DNA of 20,962 nt, taken from positions 1 to 20,962 of the forward strand of contig JAEDJP010000013.1 in assembly GCA_016296285.1 (NCBI GenBank), read 5' to 3'. Position numbers and translations under genes: made by a program. Positions within the stretch are counted from its first letter, which is position 1, and every line of letters begins with the position of its first letter. Shown in pieces: positions 1 through 7,767 of the stretch. Below the pieces are notes generated by a model. It saw only the letters and a program-made list of their open reading frames with translations, was not told the origin of the DNA and ran no database searches. Source of the DNA: Bacilli bacterium (GTDB taxonomy: Bacteria; Bacillota_I; Bacilli_A; RFN20; CAG-826).

Positions 1-1252
1 TGTCGGAAGAATAGTCATACGTGAAGTGGACTTTGTAGTTCCGGGCGTTCTTCATCTTCTCAAGGGCAACCCCGATCGCGTCGTGATAATCCTTGTGCTC
101 ATAAGGTTTCGCGTGCTCGATTTCCGCGGTGCCGAACTCGGAGAAAGTCCCATAGAGGACCTGGCCGTATTTGACGTTGTTCTTGTGGGTCGAGGAGTCA
201 AACGTCGGCTCGACTTGGATGTGGAAGCCGATGGTTCCGTCCTTGTTCATGAGCAAGATGATGTCATCGGGGGTGAAACCGGCGAGGAAGAGAGGATAGC
301 AAAGATAGCTCGCGTCGAGCCATTCCCCGACGAAGTGGTACGAAGCCCCTTTGTCGAAGGAGACGAAGGATTCGTTCGTGACGATCGTCTCGTCGGCGAA
401 GAAATTCGTGTAGGCGGAATTTCCCCAGGCGTAGTCGTAGCCATCCTCGTCCACGATTTTCTCGCTGAGGACCTGATTCTCGATGCTCACGTACTCCCGG
501 CCGACTTTGTTATTGGGGGTGCGAACGTACTTGTAGGTTTTCACCGCGCCCGTCTGGGTGTTCTTCTCGGTCAAGGAATAGGCGTCCGTGCGAGGCCCGA
601 TGCTCGCGTCCGTCGAAGCGGCGCCGGTCTCCTCGAAAATCGTCGTCAATTCATAGCTGTTTTCCAGCTTTTCTTGGTAATTGAGGTCGTAAGCGTATTG
701 CTCTTGGGTGGTTTCGACCTTGAGGGAGGAAGTGAGGAGGTTGAAGGTTTCTTCCGGCATGACTTCCCCATCGTCCTTGTCCTTGATCTCGTAATAGCGC
801 TTGACCTCGATCGAAGGATCGTCCTCGAGGTAAGCATGAATGAAAAACTTGCCGGCGCATTTCGGGGTGACGAGGGCTTCCGGCATGAGAGTGTAGTCGT
901 AGCCGGATTCCACCATGAGGTCCTGAAGACTCGAGATGGTCGCGGTCGTCTCGTCCGAGGTTTCGAAAATCACATTCCCGCGCTTTTCCTGCTGGAACGT
1001 GACGTAGACGGAACGGGAATTCCCGACGAAGAAACTCCCACGCACCTCGAGATCGATGCCTTTCCCCGTGATGGGGGAAGGACCTTCGACATCCCCGCTT
1101 CCACTGGTCGAGGAAGAAGGGTCTTCAACGACGGAGCCGGAGGAGGAACTATCGATATCTCCAGCGGAGGAAGACGAAGAATCATCGCCGCCGCAAGAGG
1201 CAAGCAACATCGCGCTGAGGGCGAACACGTAAAGCCATTTATTTTTCTGCAT
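1..1252 (-). CDS. Serine-rich lipoprotein of unknown function, C-terminus beyond window
   Basis: This is an exported, membrane-anchored protein of unknown role. The visible 417 residues start with a basic N-terminus, a hydrophobic stretch (about residues 6-19) and a lipobox LLAS ending at Cys20. A linker rich in Ser, Asp and Gly follows (about residues 24-60), then a globular part with many Tyr, Asp and Glu residues. Residues about 65-155 look beta-rich and could be an Ig-like domain, but I recognise no family. The start at 1252 is supported by AAAGGAG about 8 nt upstream and a candidate promoter at 1285-1312. The C-terminus lies off the left edge. It is transcribed away from, but in the same direction as, the flavoprotein gene upstream. 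Identification as a lipoprotein is secure; function is open. Confidence 0.85.
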   Translation of the reverse strand, partial: MQKNKWLYVFALSAMLLASCGGDDSSSSSAGDIDSSSSGSVVEDPSSSTSGSGDVEGPSPITGKGIDLEVRGSFFVGNSRSVYVTFQQEKRGNVIFETSDETTATISSLQDLMVESGYDYTLMPEALVTPKCAGKFFIHAYLEDDPSIEVKRYYEIKDKDDGEVMPEETFNLLTSSLKVETTQEQYAYDLNYQEKLENSYELTTIFEETGAASTDASIGPRTDAYSLTEKNTQTGAVKTYKYVRTPNNKVGREYVSIENQVLSEKIVDEDGYDYAWGNSAYTNFFADETIVTNESFVSFDKGASYHFVGEWLDASYLCYPLFLAGFTPDDIILLMNKDGTIGFHIQVEPTFDSSTHKNNVKYGQVLYGTFSEFGTAEIEHAKPYEHKDYHDAIGVALEKMKNARNYKVHFTYDYSSD

Positions 1253-1284
1253 GAGCCAAACTCCTTTCAGCAAAGCCGAGAGGC

Positions 1285-1312
1285 ATTATCCTATAAGGAA
1301 AATTTTTCGCAA
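1285..1312 (-). promoter_or_regulatory. Candidate promoter of the serine-rich lipoprotein gene
   Basis: On the minus strand there is a -35-like TTGCGA (1307-1312), a 16-nt spacer and a -10-like GATAAT (1285-1290). They lie 32 nt upstream of the ATG, leaving room for the AAAGGAG ribosome site. Both boxes deviate from consensus, so this is a reading by eye. Confidence 0.45.
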
Positions 1313-1350
1313 GGGAAATGTCAATGACTGGCAAAAAGCGAAGACAAAAA

Positions 1351-2583
1351 TCATTCCTCCGCAATAGCGTCGCCCGCCAAAGCACCCGTCGAAAGGGCGA
1401 TTTGAATGTTGAATCCGCCCGTCAAGGCATCGACGTCCAAGACCTCGCCGGCGAAATAAAGGCCGGGGACGCGCTTCGATTCCATCGTCGAGGAGGAAAT
1501 CTCTTTCGTGGAGACGCCCCCAACCGTGATGATGGCCCGCTCAAACGGGTTGAGCCCAGTAACCTGGAGAGGCATGTTCTTGAGCGCTTTGGCCAAGGAT
1601 AATCGTTCTTCTTTCCGGAAATCTGAAAGGGAGCGATGAAGGTCGAGATTCGCTTTGGCCGCGAAGAAGGGGATGAAATCCTGGGGAAGAAGGGTCCCGA
1701 GGAGAGACTTGATCGTCTGTTTGCGGCCTTTCTCGATTTCGCGGGCAAGACGGGCATCCATCGCCTCGAGAGACAAGGCCGGTTTCAGGTCGAGGGATAG
1801 TCCAGCTGAAGAAGGATCTGCCACGCGGCTCGAGACCGTGAGGGCAATCGGCCCGTCGAGGAAGCCTTTGCGGAAGGTGAGTTCCCCAAATTCCGAGTTC
1901 TTCTTTTTGCCGACTTGATAAAGAAGCGCCACGTTTTTAAGCGTCAGGTTTTCCAAATTCGATGGGATGGGGTCGCTCAATTTGAGGCCGCACAAACCAG
2001 GGCGCAAGGAAGTGACCTCATGCCCAAGCCCTTTGGCGAATCGATAGCCATCCCCGGTGGATCCCGTTGAGGGGTAGGCAAGTCCTCCCGTCGCGATCAC
2101 GAGATGATCCGCGGAATAGACTTGTCGCGGGGTACGGGCGAGGAATCCTTCCGCGGTATCCTCGACATAAACCGCGGGCTCCCCGAAATGGAAGGAGACC
2201 CCTTGGGCCATCGCTTTCTTCACGAGGGCATCCGTGATGTCATAAGCCTTATGGCTTTTCGGGAAGACGCGCTTGCCACGTTCCACCTCAAGAGAAACGC
2301 CTTCGGATTCGAAGAACGCCATCGTGTCCTGCGCGGAGAAATTGGCGTAAGCGCTATGCAGGAAATGGGGGTTGCGCATCACGTTCGCGATGAATTCTTG
2401 GGGCGTGCAGTCGTTGCAAACGTTGCAGCGACCCTTGCCCGTGATGAAAAGCTTCTTCCCGGCTTTCTCGTTTTTCTCGAGAACGAGGACTTTGCCTCCA
2501 TTTTTGGAGGCATGGATGGCCGCGGAGAGACCCGCGGGACCCGCGCCGATGACGATCGTGGAATAGTTTGCCATTGCCCGCAT
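1351..2583 (-). CDS. BaiN/HI0933-family FAD-dependent oxidoreductase
   Basis: This is a cytoplasmic flavoprotein of the HI0933/BaiN family (COG2081, PF03486). Its physiological substrate is not established for most members; BaiN acts in bile-acid dehydroxylation, but the family is far wider. Seen in the sequence: an N-terminal Rossmann motif GAGPAG, the family block KKLFITGKGRCNVCND near residues 40-57, the central ATGGLAYPSTGSTGDG block, and a C-terminal FAGEVLDVDALTGGFNIQ stretch that closes the FAD site. At 410 residues it has the usual family length. The start is uncertain: ATG at 2583 or ATG at 2574 (MANYS). Neither has a Shine-Dalgarno sequence. It is encoded divergently from nahK and alone, so context gives no hint of substrate. 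Confidence 0.9.
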   Translation of the reverse strand: MRAMANYSTIVIGAGPAGLSAAIHASKNGGKVLVLEKNEKAGKKLFITGKGRCNVCNDCTPQEFIANVMRNPHFLHSAYANFSAQDTMAFFESEGVSLEVERGKRVFPKSHKAYDITDALVKKAMAQGVSFHFGEPAVYVEDTAEGFLARTPRQVYSADHLVIATGGLAYPSTGSTGDGYRFAKGLGHEVTSLRPGLCGLKLSDPIPSNLENLTLKNVALLYQVGKKKNSEFGELTFRKGFLDGPIALTVSSRVADPSSAGLSLDLKPALSLEAMDARLAREIEKGRKQTIKSLLGTLLPQDFIPFFAAKANLDLHRSLSDFRKEERLSLAKALKNMPLQVTGLNPFERAIITVGGVSTKEISSSTMESKRVPGLYFAGEVLDVDALTGGFNIQIALSTGALAGDAIAEE

Positions 2584-2670
2584 ACTTTATCATGGACAAC
2601 CAAGACCGGAAACGATTTGCAAAATTGTTAGGAAAAAGTTTGGATTTTTCACTCCCACAGAAAGCAGTGT

Positions 2671-2699
2671 TTGTCTTTTGCTCCGTTCCTTTCTACAAT
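2671..2699 (+). promoter_or_regulatory. Promoter of the nahK-ROK-nagAB operon
   Basis: There is a -35 box TTGTCT at 2671-2676, a 17-nt spacer and a -10 box TACAAT at 2694-2699. This is close to the sigma-A consensus with ideal spacing. Transcription would start near 2705-2707, inside the palindrome at 2705-2718, giving a leader of about 22 nt before nahK. Confidence 0.65.
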
Positions 2700-2704
2700 G
2701 AGCG

Positions 2705-2718
2705 CGTTCTATAGAACG
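2705..2718. promoter_or_regulatory. Perfect 14-bp palindrome at the transcription start: candidate operator
   Basis: CGTTCTATAGAACG is a perfect inverted repeat located 5 nt after the -10 box, so it covers the likely +1 site. A repressor bound here would block the hexosamine operon. No regulator gene is adjacent, so the protein would have to be encoded elsewhere. A half-site match (GCGTTCT) occurs at 7689-7695 upstream of the glucokinase-like gene. The repeat is a fact; the operator role is inference. Confidence 0.5.
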
Positions 2719-2728
2719 AAAGACCCCC

Positions 2729-3832
2729 ATGAACACCAACAAGAAAACTGACGAGCTCCTCGTTCGCGAGGCCGTCCCTCACTTTCCCGAATGCGGCGCT
2801 TTGAAAAGCTTCGTCCGCATCACCCAAGGACACATCAACGACACCTTCCGCATCGAATGCGAGAACGGCACGTTCCTTCTCCAACGCGTCTCGCCCGTCG
2901 CGTTCAAGGAACCCCTCAAGGTCATGAAGAACATCGAAGGCGTGACCCGTTTCCTCCACGACTCGATCGTCAAGGAAGGCGGAGACCCCAAGACGGGGTG
3001 CCTCAACCTTCTCTCAACCGATCGAGGAACGGCCTATTGGGTCGATGGGGAAAACGAGGTTTGGCGTGTTTACCTCTACGTGTTCGGCATGAGCTATGAC
3101 ACCCCCAAGAACGCCGAGGTTTTCGAAAAAGCAGCGGAGGCATTCGGTCGTTTTCAGCATCTTCTCGCTTCCTATCCCGCCCAAGACCTCGAGGAAGTCA
3201 TCCCCCATTTCCACGATACCCCCAAGCGCTTCCGCGACCTCGAGGCGGCCATCGCGGCCAACAAAAGCGGCCGTAAGGACCGCTGCCTCGACCTCATCGA
3301 ACTCGCCTTGGCCCGCAAGGACCGCATCGGCAAAATCGTCGATGGTTTGAAAAACGGGACTCTTCCCCTCCGCACCACCCATAACGACACGAAACTCAAC
3401 AACATCATGTTCGACGAGAAAGGGGAAACGCCGCTCTGCGTCCTCGACCTCGACACGATCATGCCGGGATCCGCGCTCTATGATTTCGGCGATTCCATCC
3501 GCTTTGGGGCGAACACCGCGGCCGAAGACGAGAAAGATCTGAGCAAGGTCCATTTTTCCCTCGAGATGTTCCAAGCCTATGCCCGTGGCTTCATCCGCGG
3601 GGCGGCTGGTAGCTTGACCGAAAACGAAATCCGCCTCTTCCCTTATGGGGCGTGGCTTTTGACCTACGAATGCGGGATCCGTTTCCTCAGCGACTACCTT
3701 GACGGAGACCTCTACTTCCGGACCGCTTACGAAGACCACAACCTCGTCCGCGCCAGGGATCAATTCGCCTTGCTTCTCGACATGGAAGCCAAGCAAAGCG
3801 AAGCAAACGCGATCATCGAATCCCTTCTATAA
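2729..3832 (+). CDS. nahK: N-acetylhexosamine 1-kinase (NahK/LnpB)
   Basis: This is an anomeric kinase of the aminoglycoside-phosphotransferase fold (PF01636). NahK converts GlcNAc or GalNAc plus ATP to the 1-phosphate in the bifidobacterial galacto-N-biose/lacto-N-biose route. The 367 residues follow bifidobacterial NahK, as I recall it, along the whole length: a nucleotide-loop region GHINDTF (34-40), HFHDTP (160-165), the catalytic loop THNDTKLNN with Asp220, the metal-binding DLDTIMPG (240-247), then FGDSIRFGA and ECGIRFLSDYL. The Shine-Dalgarno sequence is weak (GAAAGA). It is the first gene of an operon with a ROK kinase, nagA and nagB. The usual partners lnpA (phosphorylase), uridylyltransferase and galE are not in the window, so how its product is used is unclear. 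The family assignment is firm; the exact sugar is not. Confidence 0.88.
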   Translation: MNTNKKTDELLVREAVPHFPECGALKSFVRITQGHINDTFRIECENGTFLLQRVSPVAFKEPLKVMKNIEGVTRFLHDSIVKEGGDPKTGCLNLLSTDRGTAYWVDGENEVWRVYLYVFGMSYDTPKNAEVFEKAAEAFGRFQHLLASYPAQDLEEVIPHFHDTPKRFRDLEAAIAANKSGRKDRCLDLIELALARKDRIGKIVDGLKNGTLPLRTTHNDTKLNNIMFDEKGETPLCVLDLDTIMPGSALYDFGDSIRFGANTAAEDEKDLSKVHFSLEMFQAYARGFIRGAAGSLTENEIRLFPYGAWLLTYECGIRFLSDYLDGDLYFRTAYEDHNLVRARDQFALLLDMEAKQSEANAIIESLL

Positions 3833-3939
3833 GGCGAATTGCTTCTCACTTTTTCGATATTTCTCTCCAATCTTTGCGAAATGTTTTCCTTCCTAAGGAA
3901 ACACCGCCCTCTTTTGTTCAAATCGTTTACAATAGCGTT
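3833..3939 (+). promoter_or_regulatory. nahK-ROK spacer with inverted repeat and internal -10 box
   Basis: The 107-bp gap holds a TTTCCTT/AAGGAAA inverted repeat (3885-3901, 3-nt loop) and a consensus-like TACAAT at 3928-3933 exactly 6 nt before the ROK kinase ATG. There is no Shine-Dalgarno sequence and no clear -35 box. An internal promoter giving a leaderless nagAB-directed transcript is possible; the repeat could be an operator or a weak attenuator. Confidence 0.4.
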
Positions 3940-4797
3940 ATGAAAGTCATCGGCATCGACATCGGGGGGACGGCCATCAAGGCCGGCTATTTCTCGTCGA
4001 ACCAGATGCTCGAGTCCCTCCGTTACCCGACGAACGCCTCCAAAGGGAAAGAAGCGGTCCTTCGCCAAATATTCGATGCGATCAACGCCTTAATCAAATC
4101 CCATGGCCATCCCCAAAGAATCGGGGTGGTCTCGGCGGGCGACATCGATGAACGAGGCGTCTATGGAAAAGTCCTCAACATCGAATGCTTCGAAGGATTC
4201 GCCTTGGGCCATGTTCTTGAGAAGGCATTTCACGTTCCCGTCTATACCGCGAACGACGCGGTGGGCGCGCTTGTTTGCGAGATGACCCGCTTCCCCACCC
4301 TCTCGAACTTGGTCGTCCTGACGTTTGGAACCGGGGTTGGCTGCGCCACCTTGATCGACGGGAAAATCATGCATGACGAACGTTATGATTATGGGCATCG
4401 CATCCTCGTCAAGGATGGAGAGCCTTGCCGGTGCGGCAAATGCGGCTGCGCGGAAAGCTATTTGAGCGCGACCGCTCTCAAGAAGTTTGCAAAACTCGCC
4501 TACGGGAAGGAAATCAAAACGCTCGATTTCTTCACCCGCGTCCGCCGAAAAGAGAAGGAGGCCCTATCCGTTTTCCACGATTATTGTTCCCTCCTGAACC
4601 TTCTTCTCAATGAGATTGAAAAAGACCTCAAGCCCCAGAAAATCGTTCTTGGGGGCGGGGTCATGGGCGCGAAAGACGTCTTCGTCCCGGCCATCCGCCT
4701 TGAGCAAGGCCTCTACGCTTTCTCCGAGGCGGGGACCAAAGCAGGCATGATCGGGGCATCGGTCCTCGCGCAAAGATATGGGGTGATCAGCCAATGA
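3940..4797 (+). CDS. ROK-family sugar kinase, probably N-acetylhexosamine 6-kinase
   Basis: This cytoplasmic ATP-dependent sugar kinase of the ROK family (PF00480) has 285 residues, slightly short. Visible are the phosphate-binding DIGGT (7-11), the catalytic Asp106 in TANDA, and a zinc site formed by His153 with Cys163, Cys165 and Cys170 in the CxCGxxGCxE motif. The usual GxEIGH sugar-contact motif reads YDYGH here, so the conserved Glu is replaced by Asp150. The start at 3940 is chosen because homology begins at MKVIGIDIGG; the upstream in-frame ATG at 3874 adds unrelated sequence. It overlaps nagA by ATGA, so the two are translationally coupled. That context favours making GlcNAc-6-phosphate for NagA. 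N-acetylmannosamine or another hexose remains possible. Confidence 0.85.
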   Translation: MKVIGIDIGGTAIKAGYFSSNQMLESLRYPTNASKGKEAVLRQIFDAINALIKSHGHPQRIGVVSAGDIDERGVYGKVLNIECFEGFALGHVLEKAFHVPVYTANDAVGALVCEMTRFPTLSNLVVLTFGTGVGCATLIDGKIMHDERYDYGHRILVKDGEPCRCGKCGCAESYLSATALKKFAKLAYGKEIKTLDFFTRVRRKEKEALSVFHDYCSLLNLLLNEIEKDLKPQKIVLGGGVMGAKDVFVPAIRLEQGLYAFSEAGTKAGMIGASVLAQRYGVISQ

Positions 4798-5936
4798 AAT
4801 CGTTCCGTGACATCAACATCGTTTTCCCCGATGGCGTTCGAAAGGGGAATCTCTCCTTTGACGAATCGGGCTTTCTTTCCTTCGAGGCAGGTCCCGAGGC
4901 CATAACGCTTCCGGAAGGCGTCTACCTCGCGCCTGGATTCATCGATGAGCACATCCATGGGGCAAATGGGTACGACGCGATGGATGGGGATCCTTCTTCC
5001 ATTCTTAAAATCGCATCCGCTCTCGTCCAAGAAGGGGTCACGTCGTTCCTCCCGACCACGATGACGGAAAGCGTGCCCGCGATCAAAAAAGCCCTCGTTG
5101 CCATCAAAGACGCCAAGAACATCCAAAAGGAAGGCGCGACCATCGAAGGCATCCACCTTGAAGGGCCGTTCATCTCGCCCGTCTTCAAAGGCGCTCAGGC
5201 AGAAGAGAACATCCTGCTCCCCGACGTCCCCCTGCTCCAAGAATTCGTCGCCCTATCCGGCAATCTCGTCCGGGAGGTCACCTTCGCTTGCGAAAGACCT
5301 GGGGGCAAAGAGTTCCTCAAAGCCTGTTTAGCGCTTGGAATCACCCCGTCTTTAGGCCATAGCAACGCGAGTGGAAAAGAAGCCCTTGCCGCCTTTGACG
5401 AGGGACTTCACTCCGTGACGCATCTTTTCAACGCGCAAAGCAGGTTCCACCACCGGGATGTCGGCATCGTCGGAGCCACCTTGCTTCGCGATGGGGTGAA
5501 GGCGGAAATCATCGCGGACTTCCACCATTCCTCGGAAGAAGCGGTCGCTTTGCTCTTCAAGACCAAACGGAAAGAAGACATCGTCCTCATTTCGGATTCG
5601 ACGGAAGCCAAGTACATGGGGGAAGGGGCGAAAGCCAAGCTCGGTTCTCAGGAGATTCACGTCCAGAATGGCCTTGCCCTTCTGGATGATGGGACCATCG
5701 CGGGCAGCATCCTCCGCCTCGACGATGCCCTTCGCAACGTCCAGAAAGTCGCGAAAGGCTATTCCTATAGCGACCTTATCAATCTCGCGACCCTCAATCC
5801 CGCGATGAATCTCGGCCTAGACGACCATATTGGTTCCATCGCCGTTGGCAAAGAAGCGTCCTTCGTCTTGCTTGATTCTTCCTTCCATGTCCTCGCGACC
5901 TTCGTCAAAGGGAAACTCGTTTATCGTTTGCAATAA
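4794..5936 (+). CDS. nagA: N-acetylglucosamine-6-phosphate deacetylase
   Basis: NagA hydrolyses GlcNAc-6-phosphate to glucosamine-6-phosphate plus acetate in the cytoplasm. It is an amidohydrolase-fold enzyme, 380 residues, the normal size. Metal and active-site positions are visible: HIH (53-55) in GFIDEHIHG, Glu123 in HLEGPF, His189 in LGHSNA, His210 in VTHLFNA, and the catalytic Asp268 in ISDST. The start codon overlaps the ROK kinase stop (ATGA), and nagB follows after 15 nt. Together kinase, deacetylase and deaminase form the standard GlcNAc route. The identification is solid. Confidence 0.95.
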   Translation: MKSFRDINIVFPDGVRKGNLSFDESGFLSFEAGPEAITLPEGVYLAPGFIDEHIHGANGYDAMDGDPSSILKIASALVQEGVTSFLPTTMTESVPAIKKALVAIKDAKNIQKEGATIEGIHLEGPFISPVFKGAQAEENILLPDVPLLQEFVALSGNLVREVTFACERPGGKEFLKACLALGITPSLGHSNASGKEALAAFDEGLHSVTHLFNAQSRFHHRDVGIVGATLLRDGVKAEIIADFHHSSEEAVALLFKTKRKEDIVLISDSTEAKYMGEGAKAKLGSQEIHVQNGLALLDDGTIAGSILRLDDALRNVQKVAKGYSYSDLINLATLNPAMNLGLDDHIGSIAVGKEASFVLLDSSFHVLATFVKGKLVYRLQ

Positions 5937-5951
5937 CAAAGGAGCATATCC

Positions 5952-6674
5952 ATGATCATCAAAATCTTCAAGGATTCCGAGGAACTCGGAACCGCCCTCG
6001 GTCACGAATTCGTGGAGGCCGTCAAGGAAAACCCCCATATCATTCTTGGCCTCGCAACCGGTTCGAGCCCCTTGCTCACCTACGCCTCGATCGCCAAAGA
6101 AAGCCAAGAACGTGGGGTCTCTTTCGCCGGCGTCAAGAGTTTCAATCTCGACGAATATCTATCTTGTCCCCTTGAAGACCAGACGTATCGGGCCTTCATG
6201 GAAGCGAATCTCTTCTCTTACATCGACATCAAGAAGGAAAACACCCATTTCCCGAGCGCGACCGGCTTATCGGGATATGATGAAGAAATCAAGGAGGCGG
6301 GTGGCGTGGACTTCCAGCTGCTCGGCATCGGGCGAAACGGCCATATCGGTTTCAACGAGCCGGGTACCCCCGCGGACTCGTTGACCCATGTCGTGACCCT
6401 CACGGAATCCACCCGCGTCGCGAATGCCCGCTTCTTTCGGGACGACCTTTCCCTCGTCCCGACGCAAGCCGTCACCATGGGCATCGGAACCATCAAGAAG
6501 AGCAAGCGCATCGCCCTCATCGCGAACACCCTCGACAAAGCGGAGCCGATTGCCAAGCTCCTGCGCGGAGAAAAAGACCTCGAATGCCCCGTCACGGCCT
6601 TGATCGACCACCCGGCTTTCGAAGTCTATTTGACCGAGGAAGTGGACGCCGCCGTCCAAAAGCTCCTCGCTTAA
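5952..6674 (+). CDS. nagB: Glucosamine-6-phosphate deaminase
   Basis: NagB converts glucosamine-6-phosphate to fructose-6-phosphate plus ammonia, feeding glycolysis. It has 240 residues, the size of the short Bacillota type that lacks the allosteric tail of the Escherichia coli enzyme. Seen: the phosphate loop GLATGSSP (33-40), FNLDEY with the proton-transfer Asp67, and GRNGHIGFNEPGTP with His131 and Glu136. The residue before Gly-His is Asn, as I recall for Bacillus NagB, rather than Asp. The loop after DEY (LSCPLEDQTY) departs from the common GL...HPxSY form. A good AAAGGAG ribosome site precedes the ATG. It is the last gene of the operon; its stop lies one base from the stop of the convergent ROK gene, with no terminator between them. 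Confidence 0.95.
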   Translation: MIIKIFKDSEELGTALGHEFVEAVKENPHIILGLATGSSPLLTYASIAKESQERGVSFAGVKSFNLDEYLSCPLEDQTYRAFMEANLFSYIDIKKENTHFPSATGLSGYDEEIKEAGGVDFQLLGIGRNGHIGFNEPGTPADSLTHVVTLTESTRVANARFFRDDLSLVPTQAVTMGIGTIKKSKRIALIANTLDKAEPIAKLLRGEKDLECPVTALIDHPAFEVYLTEEVDAAVQKLLA

Positions 6675-6675
6675 G

Positions 6676-7641
6676 TTATTTCACCAAGCTGAACCCAAGC
6701 GCCGCGGCGCCGTAGATTCCGATATCCGCCCCAAGGCGGGATATTTTGATGTCGACTTTCGGAGCCTTGTCGACGCCGAAGCCATACCCCATCTTCTCAA
6801 GATAATGGACGAGGGGAAGGCGAAGGTTCTCGCCTTGCTTGGAAACCCCGCCTGAGAGGATGATCGCCTCTGGGCGGAAAATGTCGATGAGGTTCAAGCA
6901 CCCCACCCCGAGAAATTCGATGTAATGATCGATGACCTGTTGAGCGACGGGATCGCCTTTCTTCGCGCATTCAAAAGGAAGGGCGGCGTCGATTTTGACC
7001 CCCTGTCCCGCCTCTTTTGCCATCAAGGATTCGGGATGGGCATCGATAGCCTCCTTCGTATCGCGCGTCAATGCGGAAGCGGAAGCGTAGGTTTCGAAGC
7101 AACCATGGCGCCCGCAAGCGCAAAGGTGGCCGTTCGCGGCGATGACCATGTGGCCGATTTCCGCCCCTTTGCCTTCGTTCCCGACATAGAGGTGGTCATT
7201 GACGTAAATGCCCCCGCCGATGCCGGTCCCAAGGGTCAGCAAAATGGCGTTTTTGTATTGCTTGTTCTGCCCGAACTTGATTTCACCAAGCATCGCGGCA
7301 TTCGCGTCGTTATCGATTTTGCAAGGCAAAGAGAATGCGTCAGACAAGATCTTCGCGATGGGAAGATCCTTCCAGCCGAGGTTGCTCGCGAAATCGCAGA
7401 CGCCGGTGAAGGTATTGATGCCCCCGGGGACGCCGCAGCCAATCGCGACGATGGAATCATCCGGGCCGACTCCCTGGGTAGCCTCTTTTGCAGAGGCGAT
7501 CAAACGCGCCATGGCGTCCTCTTGTTTTTCCCCGCGAATCACAGGGACGACGAAGCGGCAAGAAAGGTTGCCATTCTCATCGATCAAGGCACCCTTCATG
7601 GACGTCCCGCCAATATCAATAGCCAATACAAGATTGCTCAT
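6676..7641 (-). CDS. ROK-family glucokinase-like sugar kinase
   Basis: This cytoplasmic ROK kinase (321 residues) is the classical Gram-positive glucokinase type. It shows DIGGTSMKG (9-17), the catalytic Asp112 in DNDANA, GTGIGGG (138-144), the intact sugar-contact motif GAEIGH (Glu161, His164), and zinc ligands Cys174, Cys176 and Cys181 in CACGRHGC. Unlike the ROK kinase of the hexosamine operon, every motif is canonical, so glucose is the most likely substrate; other hexoses are possible. It stands alone, separated from the upstream operon by a terminator. No Shine-Dalgarno sequence precedes the ATG. A GATAAT box (7652-7657) lies 10 nt upstream, which would give a leader of only about 3-4 nt. 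Confidence 0.88.
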   Translation of the reverse strand: MSNLVLAIDIGGTSMKGALIDENGNLSCRFVVPVIRGEKQEDAMARLIASAKEATQGVGPDDSIVAIGCGVPGGINTFTGVCDFASNLGWKDLPIAKILSDAFSLPCKIDNDANAAMLGEIKFGQNKQYKNAILLTLGTGIGGGIYVNDHLYVGNEGKGAEIGHMVIAANGHLCACGRHGCFETYASASALTRDTKEAIDAHPESLMAKEAGQGVKIDAALPFECAKKGDPVAQQVIDHYIEFLGVGCLNLIDIFRPEAIILSGGVSKQGENLRLPLVHYLEKMGYGFGVDKAPKVDIKISRLGADIGIYGAAALGFSLVK

Positions 7642-7651
7642 ATGACAACTA

Positions 7652-7657
7652 ATTATC
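7652..7657 (-). promoter_or_regulatory. Candidate -10 box of the glucokinase-like gene
   Basis: GATAAT on the minus strand ends 10 nt before the ATG at 7641. The -35 region (near 7675-7680, TAGGAA) is poor. If this box is used, the mRNA is essentially leaderless, in keeping with the missing ribosome site. Confidence 0.35.
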
Positions 7658-7730
7658 GGCCGTTTCTCACGCTTTTCCTAGTCCTGTCGCGTTCTTCGAA
7701 AAATTGAGAAAAAATAAGAGAAGATTTTAC

Positions 7731-7756
7731 AAAAAAGGCGCCAAAACAGCGCCCTT
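7731..7756 (-). terminator. Rho-independent terminator of the isomerase-kinase-epimerase-aldolase operon
   Basis: On the minus strand AAGGGCGC pairs with GCGCCTTT around a 7-nt loop and runs into six T residues (7731-7736). It lies 12 nt downstream of the aldolase stop and separates that operon from the glucokinase-like gene. Confidence 0.75.
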
Positions 7757-7767
7757 CGCATCCTAGC

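Noticed and set aside
26..1327. 433-residue plus-strand open frame
   Set aside because: It is codon-aligned antisense to a lipoprotein with a clear lipobox, ribosome site and Ser-rich linker; the plus-strand product resembles nothing and has no ribosome site.
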